A DNA stretch of 64,000 bases from Zanthoxylum bungeanum (Eukaryota > Streptophyta > Magnoliopsida > Sapindales > Rutaceae). Below are positions 25,750-37,998 of this stretch, piece by piece; within the stretch, counting starts at the first letter, position 1; every line of letters begins with the position of its first letter. The DNA is taken from the NCBI GenBank assembly GCA_019454045.1, contig SKCR01033467.1:1-64000 (forward strand), written 5' to 3'. The notes under the pieces are model-generated. The model was not told the origin of the DNA. It made no database searches and worked only from the letters and a program-made list of their open reading frames with translations. The translations under genes and the position numbers were made by a program.

Positions 25750-26858
25750 TGAAAATTCGAGGTTATCCTAAGTTCTGACCCTATGCGGAATTATAAACAA
25801 TAAGCAGGACAAGTCCTGTTACTGCTACTATGGAATTGCAACAGGCAAATGACAGGCAACCACAATAATAATTAAATAAATTATGCTGCAAAATATTAAA
25901 ATATAACAAGAATAAAGCAGCAAAATAAATCAAACCACATAAAAATCAACACAATGATTTTGGTGACGAAGTGGAAAACTTCCGAGTAAAAAACCACTCC
26001 GGGTATAGGCTACCACCCGAATCCACTATAAGAGAAAAACTTACAGCGATGGTCAAGACCTATGGTGGCAACTCCACCGACTCAAGTACCTCAATACTGC
26101 AAGAACTCAAGGCAACTCCTCAAGCCCGCGACCCACGGTTTTCTTCAGAACCTCTGAAGTCTCTGAGTAGATTATATCACCAATTGACGCCGGAACTCCG
26201 ACTACCAAAACTCCTCCTAAAGAACTCTAAAGGATTAGGGATTTTGGGTTAGGTTGTGTTGAAGGTTTAACAAAGAATGGATTTCACCATTAACAAAGAA
26301 GACATAAGATTCAAAGAGTCTTCAAGGTGAAATCAAAGAGAGTTGAAAGCTTTGAGAGATTTGGCTCAAGGGAAATATGCTTCAACTAATGAGAATGGCG
26401 GCTAAGAGTTATATTTATAGGTAGGGTGAAAACCTAGGGTTTTGCAGGCCAAAAACGCGTTCAGATCGCAGTCGCGTTCGAACGCTTACTAGAACGCTAC
26501 ACGAACGCGCTCTTTCTGTGAAGACTCGTTCGAACGTCAATCGACGAACGCACAACGAACGTGAACTCTCTGGAATGATCTCGTTCGAACCCAACAAGAA
26601 CGAGACTCGAACATTTGCTCTCTGGAATTCCCGTTCGAACCCAATAAAGAACGTGCCACTAACTCCACACGTTCGAACCCAATTACGAACGCAGCACCAA
26701 CGCCACTCGTTCGAACACTTCAACGAACGCACCACGAACGCATGTCTGATGCACAGCAGCCAGAAACCAGTCCAATTGCACAAAGATCTTCATGAAAGAT
26801 TACAACTCAATTGAACTTGTTTTGTCACGGACACATGCCAATAAAAATGGAACTCACA
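25750..26858 (-). repeat. 5' LTR of the copia element (1109 bp)
   Basis: It pairs with 20980-22090. The small differences include a 3-nt indel in the Arg/Glu-like CGAACG cluster near 26543 and single-base indels near 25850 and 26030. Confidence 0.95.
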
Positions 26859-27281
26859 TCTACCTCTACTTCCTTTATCCTTCTAGGACACTGTCTTCAT
26901 CAGTATCTCTTATGAAGGTAGGACTGTCTTCTTATCTGCAAGAATATGGTGTCATCTTCCGGAGCATATCTTGCCATCTGGTCGGTCTTCATGAGGTCGG
27001 TCATAATGATCATTTGAATTGAGAATGCTGCTGTCGATCTGATAATGCTCGGTCATTCGAACCAAAGTCTCGGTTGCTGATCATAAAGTGCTCGGTCTCT
27101 TCCTGTTGTGGTCGGTCTGTAACCATAAGGTGTTCAGCTTCTTATTGCAAAGTGCTCGGGCCCTTACTGCTGGCTTTTTATGGGTCGGGTCGACATTAAT
27201 GATCCTGAACAAGAATGAGATTACCTTTTTGCCCCTGTCGTGCTGCTTTAAATACCATAGTGCCTGAAAACACCATCAACA

Positions 27282-28098
27282 GAATTATTTCTAGTAATTT
27301 CATGGATGATGAGAGGTTGGTATCATTTAGATTTCGACCCAAAATATTCATATTAGCAAAGCAGAAATTTCCTTTAACTTACTATCCTTAATTTAATTTT
27401 CTATAGGCTCGACTTTGCAAAGAAAAATTGAACCGTGTAGCTGACGAGTTTCATGTCCTAATCAAGAGTCAAATTAAAGTTATTGAACAACTAATCTAAT
27501 TAAAGTAAAAAAATCTCAAGCGAGATCGAGAAATAGCTAAATTAACATGAATTTCGAATATAGTATAATGACGTCTATAAGATTTTTATTTGATTTGAAA
27601 AAGTAAAAATATGATATTACTACAACAATTCAAACATCAATTAGTAGTTAACCAGAGATGGCAAATACCTTAAACTAATATGCTTAGATCTATTATTTCA
27701 ATAAAATTTGGAAAATATTACTCTTGATTGGTCATGTGTATCATATAAATCATTTTAAAAACAAGTACATAAACATGAATCTCACATTCAAAATTATTCA
27801 ATTCAATAACCTAATCTAAATTCTAAACCATCAGTTGCCCTAAAAGTCTTTGGTAAGCAATTAGCAGCCAAACTTAAAAGTTTCAAAGTCTCTTCATAAC
27901 CTAATGTATATTAAACATCATGCCTGTCCCCACACTCTTATTGTTTTTTTTTTCAAATGATTTAATTGACTCATTTTTTTTAATTGCATTAATTAATATA
28001 AGTATTTCAATTCAATCTTGCCTTTGGAACATGGAATTTAATGGAAATGTTTAGGTCACTCACTTGGATTTTAATAATACAAGAAGTGCAAAGACATT
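27282..28098. other. intergenic DNA, nothing recognised
   Basis: AT-rich, no ORF of note, no recognisable repeat. Confidence 0.6.
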
Positions 28099-28250
28099 TT
28101 TTTTTTTAAATTGCCGGAAATCTTACCGTCAAACCACTCATTTCGAGTTTAAGTGGAGTATGTAAAATCTCTGGCTGTCCCAAACTCTTATAAGAAACAC
28201 ATTTCCTGAATTCGAACTCATAACCTTCAGACATTGGGGACAGAAATGCA
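28099..28250 (-). mobile_element. SINE family A, copy 4
   Basis: A T tract at 28099-28108 is followed by the family body (GTCAAACCACTCATTTCGAG) and a mutated B-box (GAATTCGAACTCATAACC). The 5' end of the element is truncated near 28250. Confidence 0.65.
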
Positions 28251-28309
28251 AAGACATGCTGACCCTTTCTTTTCTATAGTCTAATCAATATCTAGGCAAT
28301 TAGTTTGTA

Positions 28310-28574
28310 CTCCCTCCGTCCATTTTTGATAGGTCGTTGGTCATTTTCCAACAAAATAAGGGAACATGATTAAAACATAATCTTTTCCTAATATACCCCT
28401 CATTAATACAACACACAATCCCACTTTAATTCAATTATTTATACTCCAAATAATAATAATAAGGGTATATAAGTAAATTTTTTTTTATTTAACTCTCTCC
28501 AAATAAGGAAATAAGACTATAATTTGAGACTTCCAAAAATAGAAATGTGGCATATCAAAAAGGGACGGATGAAG
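28310..28574. mobile_element. Stowaway-type MITE (265 bp)
   Basis: It starts CTCCCTCCGTCC and ends GGGACGGATGAAG, flanked by TA on both sides (28308-28309 and 28575-28576). These ends and the TA target duplication are the hallmark of Stowaway MITEs mobilised by Tc1/mariner transposases. No ORF. Confidence 0.9.
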
Positions 28575-28576
28575 TA

Positions 28577-30050
28577 TATATAATACTATGCATTATCTCT
28601 GATTCATAGTATGTCTAAAAATCAGATAAAATTGATTCATAGATAACTTAAACATTAATTTATGTCTAATTTCTTGGAATTTTGATCAAATACTGAGTTC
28701 AATTGTCTTAAATTTTTTTTTATTTTTTTGATAAATGTGCATTAATAGTAATGAATGGTTAAAATTTAATTACATATAAATTCTTATCCAACAACTATCA
28801 ATCACAATTTATAAAAACCTCGACGCATCACTGAATCCAAATCCAATTTCTTGATTATGTATGATCTCTTAAGTCTTAAATACCCATAATATAAACTTAT
28901 GAACAAAAATCTGGACTTTCGATTTCGATTACCTTTCTAAATATAACTGCTGGTATTAAACTAAAACTCATATAAAAAAATGATCCTTAATTTAGTAATT
29001 TCAAAAACTCAATCATACATTCATATATTTTTATCTCATTTTTTATGTGATGTTGTCATGTGTCACTTTAAAATTTTAAAATATTTGATGCATTTACTAG
29101 GTGAACTTAAATTAATGAATGTATTTGTAATTTTTAGGAGGTGAATATACCTAGTTTAATAAATGTATTTGTTATTTATAGCTGAATGAATTTGATCTAA
29201 TGAATGTGTTTGTCATTTCAGGTGAATGAATTTGTTAATGTAATTAGTGATTTGAGTTAAATTGGATGGATTTTTCATTGTTATCACTATAAATATATGT
29301 ACAACCTTATATTTTATCAATACGTCTGCAAATATTAAATATTAATTTTAACAAGAAAATGTCAAACATATTATGCAATTTGCAGGGCCTAATAAATCCA
29401 GAATTGATAGATAATATGTTTTATTAAAATCTTATTTTCTATTTTTTCCGAATGATTAAGGCATAACTATTTATTCCGATGTTTACTTTGTTCTTTCGCT
29501 TTCTCTTAATTATTTGTGCAATATTTGTTTCATATCTTATGTGATGTAATCACATATCACTTTAAAAAATATGTTATTTATTTTAAATATTCGTCTTCTA
29601 TAACCGCAGCAACTCAGGAATGCTCATCTACTTTAATCTTAACTTTTTATTCCTGATTTTAAACTATTATTGAGATGTTTAATGGCTCATAACTCTCATG
29701 TAGTCATTAATGATCAATTTGTATATTTTAAATACACAACTTAATTAAAAAAATTAGCGCACCATTTTGACCAAGGTGGTTAATTACTATGCAATATAAA
29801 ATATGAACCATTCCAAATCATGTTTATCATAAAATATAGATTGAGTGAGATATACTAAGTCATTAATAATTAAAATTTGTAATATTTAACAATCATATTG
29901 AAGCCATGGTGATTTTAATAATTCAAAAACGTTAAAAACAACATTTTAAATTAACTTAAGTTTCAAAATGGGTGATACAAGTTGATGACGATCCTTATAT
30001 ATATATATTTTAAATGTTGAATATTTTTATTATGTATGTAATTTAATTAT
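28577..30050. other. intergenic DNA, nothing recognised
   Basis: AT-rich. Near 29100-29240 a short phrase (GTGAATGAATTTGTTAATG-like) recurs three times, a diffuse minisatellite. No gene. Confidence 0.55.
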
Positions 30051-30848
30051 TGTTGATGGTGTTTTCCGGGCACTATGTCATTTAAGCAGCACGACATGGG
30101 TAAAAGGGTAATTCCCTTATTGGTCCGGATCATTAATACCGACCCGACCACATGAGTCAGGGGCCGAGCACTTAAGATCGTTAACCCGACCACTTAAAGA
30201 TTGGATGACCGGGCAATTATCAGGTCGACAGCAGCATTCTCAGTACAAAAGACTATTATGACCGACCACATGAAGACCGAGCATAGGGCAAGACATGTTC
30301 GGGAAAATAAGGCATTCTATCCATATGAGATAAGATAATAAGTTATCCTACTTTCATGGGGTAAACTAGTAAGTCAATGTCCTAGTATGATAAAGGAAGT
30401 AAATGTAGTTTTTGGCTAGGAATCCTTATGGAAAAAAGGAATAGTTTCAACTAGGAAATTCTTGTACAAATAGGAATATGATTTCTTCACCATTATAAAT
30501 AGGAGGGTAGAGTGAAGAAAAAGAAGAACAAAAAAGGGAGAATAAGAGGAACAAGTTGAAGGTTAAAAGTGGGCATCAGAATCATCAAGCTCTGACTTGT
30601 AAACACAAAAGAGATCCGAGAAGCATATTTCAGTAATAAAAAGTATCATCCTGTTTGTGCCCGTGGACGTAGGTCGGATCCAAATCCACCGAACCACGTT
30701 AAATCTCTTTGTCGATTGGTGCATTTATCTGTCTTTTGCTAAATTTGCTTTTGGTCCCCCATAACCAAACAAATTCACTATTGAGGGAGGATTAGTCTCG
30801 GGAGTGATATTCCCATATTGCCCCTGAGACCAAAATCAGCTGTCAACA
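30051..30848 (+). repeat. 5' LTR of the Tat-like element
   Basis: It begins TGTTGATGGTGTTTTCC and ends AATCAGCTGTCAACA. A TATA-like ATTATAAATAGGAGG lies at about 30493. It is near-identical to 34397-35194 and is the same family as the solo LTR at 20581-27281. Confidence 0.95.
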
Positions 30849-30849
30849 G

Positions 30850-30870
30850 TTGGCGCCGTCTGTGGGGAAC
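30850..30870 (+). other. primer-binding site
   Basis: TGGCGCCGTCTGTGGGGAAC starts two bases after the LTR end. The TGGCGCC start complements a tRNA 3' end, and this form is common in plant Ty3 elements. I do not assign the tRNA with certainty (tRNA-Arg has been reported for Ogre-type elements). Confidence 0.8.
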
Positions 30871-30899
30871 TAACAAAAAGCAACTCGCGTAGTGAGACA

Positions 30900-32442
30900 A
30901 TGGCGGAAGGCGGAAACCACCAATCATCAGGGAACTCGGCCGCAGATTGGATGGAGAAGATCGAGGAGAACCTAAGGAAAGAAAGGGAGGAAAACCAAAC
31001 TCTGCTAAAAACTATAGTAGGCCGGTTGGAAAGGATAGAAGGAACACACAATGGACAATTCGAGGCCAGGACTAGCCGACGAAGGAATGAAATAACAGAA
31101 GGAAAGAGAATTATCGATACAAGTGAGGATGACAGACCCCGGAGGAGGGATCCCTACAGGGTAAGATCCGTGGTGGTGCAGAAAGATGCCCAGACCGAGG
31201 ACACATGGGAGGAGGAGGATGACAAATCATCACCAGACTCCTCCTACGATAGCCCTCACAACACCCGGAGAAGAGGAAAAGAATATAATGAAAAAGTACG
31301 AGAAGATACCGACCCCGAGAAGCACCATTCCCGAGATAGCAGAAAGAAAAGAAACCACAGGGGGTGGCATGGAACCAAAGACAGCAGCATGAAATCTTGG
31401 TTACGGGAGGAGCTGGTAAAATTGGGAGTATACCCCAATGCAAACAGAGGGGATATCCAGGACGGCAAAGATGAGTCCCCCCTCACAGAAGAAATAAAAT
31501 CAGAGAAATTCCCAAAAAGATTCAGCATGCCGACCATGACACCATACAAGGGCCATACCGATCCCAAAACCCACATTGAAAGTTTCGTCCTACTAATGGA
31601 GGTGCAAGGGGTAACAGGGGACGCCATCTGCAAAGTGTTCCCCCTAACTCTGGCCGGACCGGCCATTCTATGGTATAGAAGCCTAGCCCCAAGGAGCATC
31701 AGCAGCTTCGCACAACTGAGAAAGTCATTCATACGACACTTCAAGGGGCTTGTGTCCCCAGAAAGACAATTGGAGAACTAAGACTTATGAAACAAGGAGA
31801 CGATGAACCTTTGAAGATATTTATTGAAAGATACCATAATATGGTACTCGAAGTCGGAGGGTATGAATCCCCCGAGGCCCTGGAAAGCTTGAAGGGAGCC
31901 TTGAAAGTCGGGAGGCTATGGACCCATCTAAGGATTCAAGACGTATCGGATTATGCCACTGCCCTGGAGTTGGCCAGGAAGTTTATCTTAATAGAGGAGG
32001 AGAAAAAGATTGTCCGGGGAGTAGACACCCGAAAGGCTAAGATACTCAGGTCAGACAATCAGTGGGATTCGATCAGAAATTTGAGAAGACCAGTCCCGGA
32101 GCAGAAGAAACTCAGACCGACACCTCCGAGTAGTAATGTTCAAGAGATAAAGTCATCTGTCCAAGTCAACTGTGTCGCGGGGAGGACAATATACACCCCC
32201 TGAACAAACCTATGGCCCAGATAGTTAGAGAAATCCAGGACAAAGGTCTGTTGGCCGAGCCTAATTTAAGGAGGTTCCCGATTGAGGAGGGAAATAGTAG
32301 GGCTTACTGTATCTACCATAACGTAAGGGGACATGCCACGAATGGGTGCAGAGACCTGCGAGAGCAGGTGGAAGACTTGGTGAAAGAAGGCTATCTCAGT
32401 GAGTACATAGACCATTCTGTTTTTGAGGTCGACCAAAGTTGA
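30900..32442 (+). pseudogene. Tat-lineage gag with two frameshifts
   Basis: Three consecutive frames: 30900-31781 (293 aa, charged N-terminus, then the Retrotrans_gag core with PKTHIESFVLLMEVQG and ILWYRSLAPRSI motifs), 31787-32203 (138 aa, gag core continues: SLKGALKVGRLW) and 32212-32442 (76 aa, variant knuckle YCIYHNVRGHATNGCRDL followed by a REQVEDLVKEGYL helix). The breaks near 31777 and 32198 each look like loss of one base, the second in a C run. The knuckle form C-x2-H-x4-H-x4-C-like is what I know from Tat gags. The protein would package element RNA, but it is not expressible as one frame here. Confidence 0.85.
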
Positions 32443-32629
32443 TAGCGGAAGTCATCCGGTCGGATGCGTGGAATACTGAGATGCAGAGAGGACGTATTAA
32501 GAAGAGCCTTACTTGTAGTGACCCTTGTAGAGTTGTAAGAAAGACAACGGATCCCAAAATGTGAGTAATACCTCTTCTGTCTTAGGCTGACATTTATTTA
32601 TGCTTGTTTGTTGTGGTCCACACAATAGT

Positions 32630-34190
32630 TTTGATATTTTTTTTACGGCTCGGGTCTGCTCTTGTACCGCCGAGTCCGTTTTGTTGATATATGTTTTACG
32701 GCTCGGGTCTGCTCTTATACCACCGAGTCCGTTTTGTTGATATATGTTTTACGGCTCGGGTCTGCTCTGGTACCGCCGAGTCCGTTTTGTTGATATATGT
32801 TTTACGGCTCGGGTCTGCTCTTGTACCGCCGAGACCGATGTTTCTTTCCGGCTCGGGTCTGCTCTTGTACCGCCGAGACCGATGTTTCTTTCCGGCTCGG
32901 GTCTGCTCTTGTACCGCCGAGACCGATGTTTATTTCCGGCTCGGGTATGCTCTTGTACCGCCGAGACCGATGTTTCTTTCCGGCTCGGGTCTGCTCTTGT
33001 ACCGCCGAGACTGATGTTTCTTTCCGGCTCGGGTCTGCTCTTGTACCGCCGAGACCGATGTTCTTTCCGGCTCGGGTCTGCTCTTGTACCCCGCGAGACC
33101 GATGTTTCTTTCCGGCTCGGGTCTGCTCTTGTACCGCCGAGATCGATGTTCTTTCCGACTCGGGTCTGCTCTTGTACCGCCGAGATCGATGTTTCTTCCT
33201 GGCTCGGGTCTGCTCTTGTACCGCCGAGACCGATGTTTATTTCCGGCTCGGGTCTGCTCTTGTACCGCCGAGACCGATGTTTCTTTCCGACTCGGGTCTG
33301 CTCTTGTACCGCCGAGATCGATGTTTTTTCCTGGCTCGGGTCTGCTCTTGTACCGCCGAGGCCGATGTTTATTCGGCTCGGGGCTGGATTTCGTTCCGCC
33401 GAGGCCGTTTGGTTATTCGGCTCGGGGCTGGATTTCGTTCCGCCGAGGCCGCTTGGTTATTCGGCTCGGGGCTGGATTTCGTTCCGCCGAGGCCGCTTGG
33501 TTATTCGGCTCGGGGCTGGATTTCGTTCCGCCGAGGCCGCTTGGTTATTCGGCTCGGGGCTGGATTTCGTTCCGCCGAGGCCGCTTGGTTATTCGGCTCG
33601 GGGATGGATTTCGTTCCGCCGAGGCCACTTGTTTATTCGGCTCGGGGCTGGATTTCGTTCCGCCGAGGCCGCTTGGTTATTCGGCTCGGGGCTGGATTTC
33701 GTTCCGCCGAGACCGCTTGGTTAATCGGCTCGGATCTGGATTTTATTCCATCGAGGCCTTATGGTTTATTCAGCTCGGGGTCGGGTTACGTCCCACCGAG
33801 TCGGCTTCTTTGGACTGGGGATGTAATATTCCCCTAGAGCCAAGTCTTTCTTTCAGCTCGGGGTCGGGTTACGCCCCACCGAGTCGGCTTCTTTGGACTG
33901 GGGATGTAACATTCCCCCAGAGCCAAGTTTTTCTTTCAGCTCGGGGTCGGGTTACGTCCCACCGAGTCGGCTTCTTTGGACTGAGGATGTAGCATTCCCC
34001 AGAGCCAAGTCTTTCTTCAGCTCGGGGTCGGGATACGTCCCACCGAGAGACTTATCATCGGCATGGGATCGAAGCATCTCCCACATGGTCGGCCCTCTAT
34101 TGGTCTGGGGAGGTAACATTCCCCCAGAGCCAAATGTTCTTCTCAGCTCGGGATCGGGTTACGTCCCACCGAGTCGATCGTCATCAGCAT
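32630..34190 (+). repeat. tandem repeats of the element's 3' region (53-, 44- and about 84-bp units)
   Basis: Four 53-bp units (32640-32840) are followed by about twelve 44-bp units (to 33370), then nine variant 44-bp units with a GGGGCTGGATTTCGTTCCGC core (33370-33740), then about five units of roughly 84 bp (33770-34190). All keep the core CTCGG...CCGAG, an inverted repeat able to form a hairpin. The array is open in all three plus frames over 300 codons, so the long ORFs here are artefacts. Confidence 0.9.
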
Positions 34191-34396
34191 AAGGGCAAAA
34201 CATTTTCTCCACGGGTAGATATCGGGATCCTCGTTGACTGAGCACATGAGGGTGGCAGGAAGGACCAGATTTGCAGCCAAGGCATTTTTCTCTGCGATTT
34301 CTGGAGCAACCACCAGCAAGGCGATCAGCACACCATCTTTTTATAGTTCCCGGCACCAACTTGTATACTCGTTGGAACCGAGAACTAGGGGACAGA

Positions 34397-35194
34397 TGTT
34401 GATGGTGTTTTCCGGGCACTATGTCATTTAAGCAGCACGACATGGGTAAAAGGGTAATTCCCTTATTGGTCCGGATCATTAATACCGACCCGACCACATG
34501 AGTCAGGGGCCGAGCACTTAAGATCGTTAACCCGACCACTTAAAGATTGGATGACCGGGCAATTATCAGGTCGACAGCAGCATTCTCAGTACAAAAGACT
34601 ATTATGACCGACCACATGAAGACCGAGCATAGGGCAAGACATGTTCGGGAAAATAAGGCATTTTATCCATATGAGATAAGATAATAAGTTATCCTACTTT
34701 CATGGGGTAAACTAGTAAGTCAATGTCCTAGTATGATAAAGGAAGTAAATGTAGTTTTTGGCTAGGAATCCTTATGGAAAAAAGGAATAGTTTCAACTAG
34801 GAAATTCTTGTACAAATAGGAATATGATTTCTTCACCATTATAAATAGGAGGGTAGAGTGAAGGAAAAGAAGAACAAAAAAGGGAGAATAAGAGGAACAA
34901 GTTGAAGGTTAAAAGTGGGCATCAGAATCATCAAGCTCTGACTTGTAAACACAAAAGAGATCCGAGAAGCATATTTCAGTAATAAAAAGTATCATCCTGT
35001 TTGTGCCCGTGGACGTAGGTCGGACCAAGATCCGCCGAACCACGTTAAATCTCCTTGTTGATTGGTGCATTTATCTGTCTTTTGCTAAGTTTGCTTTTGG
35101 TCCCTCATAACCAAACAAATTCACTATTGAGGGAGGATTAGTCTCGGGAGTGATATTCCCATATTGCCCCTGAGACCAAAATCAGCCGTCAACA
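34397..35194 (+). repeat. 3' LTR of the Tat-like element
   Basis: 798 bp, the same length as the 5' LTR, with only scattered substitutions (for example AATCAGCTG versus AATCAGCCG at the end). This indicates a fairly young insertion. Confidence 0.95.
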
Positions 35195-35199
35195 ATTAT

Positions 35200-36306
35200 T
35201 TTATATGATAGTGTTTCATTTTCAAATTTCGATGATAAATTTTACAATAAATAATTAATTATATGAAAGAAAAAATTTAATTGAGCTTTTGTATGGTAGG
35301 AAATAAATTAATCATGTAAGAGTAGTTTTGAAAGTAAAATTTAAACATTAACTTAATCTTATTATATTGTTTTTACCTTAAATTCAAATATGTCTGTTTG
35401 CGCAATTTTTTGTCAATACGCGTGTAAGGTTCAAACCTCTTGAGACATAGTCCCAGAAAGAGGTGTTTGATTCCAAGAAAATGACTCCAAGAGGCACAAA
35501 CACACATATTACAGTTCTACATATTACAAACCTAAGAAATTAAACTAATTGCTCACTCTGAGTCTTCATTTTTTTCCTCTCTGCTCCTTTCTACACTTGA
35601 GTCTTTTATAGTGCATGACTCCACCAAACGCTCGAGCAGTTTCACTGTTTTCATCCCACTAACCCCCCACGTTCTCTGTGCCTATGCAACTGCCGGATCA
35701 TGCGAACAACTGCTGGATTGTGCGTGTAACCATTGGGTAACTTACTAAATCGTGGGGGTTGCCACCAGTTTGCGTAAGAAACGTCGGATGTGTCTCATAA
35801 CTGGCCAACCGTTTTGGAAATGTCTCTTTCTTTCTTCATGATTATTTACCTATTCTTTGAATCACCCTGTATTAAGTCTTTCTGGGCCGAATCCTTCTTC
35901 GTCCCATAATCTTTGAATCGCCCTGAGTTAAGTCTTTTTGGGCCGAATCCTTCTTCGTCCCATAAAGAATGACGCCATGCCTTTTTGTCCTCAGATACGT
36001 CATCCATTTCGTCATTTGATTCGTTCGACCCCTTTTCCATTGGGAGAAATTTATTTTATGTTAACAATGTCATTTTTTAAATCACTGAAATTAAGTTATA
36101 TTTAGTGTTAAATACTGGAAAAAAAAATGATAGACCACCTATATATATTTGATGTGTGTGTCACATAAAAGTTAGCAAACTTCGCATGTATAGGAATCAA
36201 TCACCACAAGAATATTGTTTTCACTCTATAAACAAATTTAGATGCTAATCTTGTTCATGATATATCTATTCTTCTTCTTTAAAGCATGTAGTGGAAACCT
36301 TTAATT
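35200..36306. other. intergenic DNA with a duplicated 53-bp block; no gene recognised
   Basis: At 35855-35962 a 53-bp unit (CTTTGAATC...CGTCCCATAA) occurs twice in tandem and generates a 64-codon minus ORF with an internal repeat (35846-36040). I do not think it is a gene. The less AT-rich stretch 35400-36050 may be an old retroelement relic. Confidence 0.45.
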
Positions 36307-36482
36307 TTTTAGGAAATGTTGGTAATCCTCCTATCAAATCATCCGATCTAGGCTAATTAAGTGAAGTAGGTAAAACCCTTAGTTATTCCAGGCTCTTACA
36401 AAAAATACATCCATTGGACTTGAACTCAGGACCTAATAATCAAATCTTAAATCATTTGTTATCAAGTCACACCCATTGAAAA
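36307..36482 (-). mobile_element. SINE family A, copy 5
   Basis: It has a short T tract, the family body (ATCAAATCATCCGATCTAGG; TTCCAGGCTCTTACAA), a B-box in reverse (GACTTGAACTCAGGACC), and ends near CACACCCATTG. Moderately diverged. Confidence 0.65.
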
Positions 36483-37801
36483 CCCATATGAGTGAGGTTC
36501 AAATCCTAAATCTTTTATGTCATCAACTCAAGAGATTTTACTAATTAATTAACCAATTAATCTCACAACACATAAGTGATTGTAGTTAGACCCTCTACAT
36601 ATATATGAAAAGTATTGGATGTTCCAGAAACAGTAATATTTATCCATTCACTATTTACCACGTATATACTTCAACCAATCATGAAAACGTGGTAAATAGT
36701 GAATGAATACGGAATATTATATAAGATTTTGGGATTAGTACGGAATCATCCATCTAACATAATACTCATACACAAGTGGCAATCAATGAATAGATGAGGA
36801 GCAATATTACTTCTAAAGCACCTTAGACTTGTCTCCTTTAGACATTTCCCTCCAAAACTCTTCAACTGCACACAGACTCATTTAACAATAGTCATATAGC
36901 TATTTAGTTATTTATTTGTATTAAACTGCTTGATCAAAAACTTTAGATAATAAACACAAGACCTTGACTTTGATGCTATATTTAAAAAAAAAAAAAACCC
37001 AAAGTTTAATGATAGGTATTACCCAATAATATTATTGTTGGAAACAACTATATATCAACAAACTTAATTAGTTTGGGAAGCAACTTGTGAAAAACCCTAA
37101 TATTAAAATCACATGCATATGCTTGGTGCCCAAAATGATGGCTAGAGCAAGCCCAACGATCAGTATTTTTAAAATCGGATTGGTGATCGAATTGATGATT
37201 TAAAAAATTTAATAGGTCACTGGTTTGACCAAAACAAAAGATTATAAATAATTTTAATTAATTAAAAATTATAAAAAATATTTAATTTTAACTTTTGATT
37301 ATTTTTTTTTTTAAAGAAATCGGTAGGTTCAGTTCATTGATTTTGATAAATTTTTATCAATTTTAAATGATTTTAACCAGTTTTTAGGATACGGATTTTA
37401 AAATAGACGGTTCCAGATTCCATCTATTTAACTGTCCGGTTCATTCTGGTTTTTAAAACCACGCTAACAACTGCGATGAAGTTGTAATTAAATTTATAAA
37501 CTAAACAACAATTAGGTCAATGAATTATATATCTTTTACCTACTAGCCGTAATGGCTGGTCAACGAATTGACTGTAAAATTGACAACTAATTAAACAAGG
37601 CAATTGCTAGCCGTATGCACCCATTGAAAGCTCAAATATTGACTCTGAAAAAATCATGGCCACCGTCCACCGCCACCACCGCCATGGACTAAGAGGTCAC
37701 CAACTAGAAACAAATTATTTCGACTGTTAGCCCATGTGATGTCGTCTTGCTTCGAAGCTTCAATGATAGTGCAATTGCATATACAATTAATAGCTAGCCT
37801 T

Positions 37802-37840
<39 letters not shown>

Positions 37841-37998
37841 TGTGAAAGTTTGACGTTGAATTCTTTTTATTTCTACACATTGTTAAGGCTTCCCTATAAA
37901 CATAATCTGGGTTGGAAATGTCCTCATGTCTGTTTTCCGGATTATTCGTATTCATGATCAAGCGAATAACAAGTTAATACTTTGACCATCATCGTCCT
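36483..37998. other. intergenic DNA with a CT microsatellite
   Basis: No gene recognised. A (CT)17-18 tract lies at 37803-37837 and a GGTGGC-rich minus tract near 37660. At 36655-36700 a phrase about 'CACGTATATACTTCAACC' sits beside its inverse, a small inverted repeat. Confidence 0.55.

Larger units (their letters stand above)
20980..26858 (-). mobile_element. complete non-autonomous Ty1/copia-type retrotransposon
   Basis: A 5.9-kb element on the minus strand with two near-identical LTRs (20980-22090 and 25750-26858). It has a perfect 5-bp target duplication TCTAC (20975-20979 and 26859-26863), an initiator-Met-tRNA primer-binding site next to the right LTR, and a purine-rich tract (minus strand) next to the left LTR. 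The interior holds only a damaged gag. I see no protease, integrase, RT or RNase H. LTRs differ by few indels and substitutions, so the insertion is fairly young. It must have moved with enzymes from a relative. Confidence 0.93.
20581..27281 (-). mobile_element. solo Ty3 LTR split by a copia element
   Basis: On the plus strand it starts TGTTGACGGTGG (20581) and ends ACACCATCAACA (27281), the reverse complement of the ends of the 798-bp LTRs at 30051 and 34397. The LTR portions are 20581-20979 and 26859-27281 (the 5-bp copia target duplication is counted twice). The flanks carry a perfect 5-bp target duplication GAATT (20576-20580 and 27282-27286). No internal region adjoins it, so it is a solo LTR left by LTR-LTR recombination, later hit by the copia element. 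Confidence 0.88.
30051..35194 (+). mobile_element. complete gag-only Tat-like Ty3 retrotransposon
   Basis: It has two 798-bp LTRs (30051-30848 and 34397-35194), a perfect 5-bp target duplication ATTAT (30046-30050 and 35195-35199), a primer-binding site at 30850, a frame-shifted gag and then a long tandem-repeat region. No RT, integrase or protease is seen between gag and the repeats. This layout (gag, deleted pol, 3' satellite-like repeats) fits a non-autonomous derivative of the Tat/Ogre lineage. Confidence 0.93.

Noticed and set aside
30850..30870. Firm tRNA assignment for this primer-binding site
   Set aside because: I could not match it to a tRNA 3' end with confidence, unlike the tRNA-Asp and tRNA-iMet sites elsewhere.
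32691..34192. Overlapping 300-350-codon plus ORFs rich in Arg, Cys and Ser
   Set aside because: Open in all three frames of a tandem repeat; not a protein gene. Noted as a repeat property instead.
35846..36040. 64-codon minus ORF with an internal repeat
   Set aside because: Arises from a 53-bp tandem duplication; no other evidence of coding.
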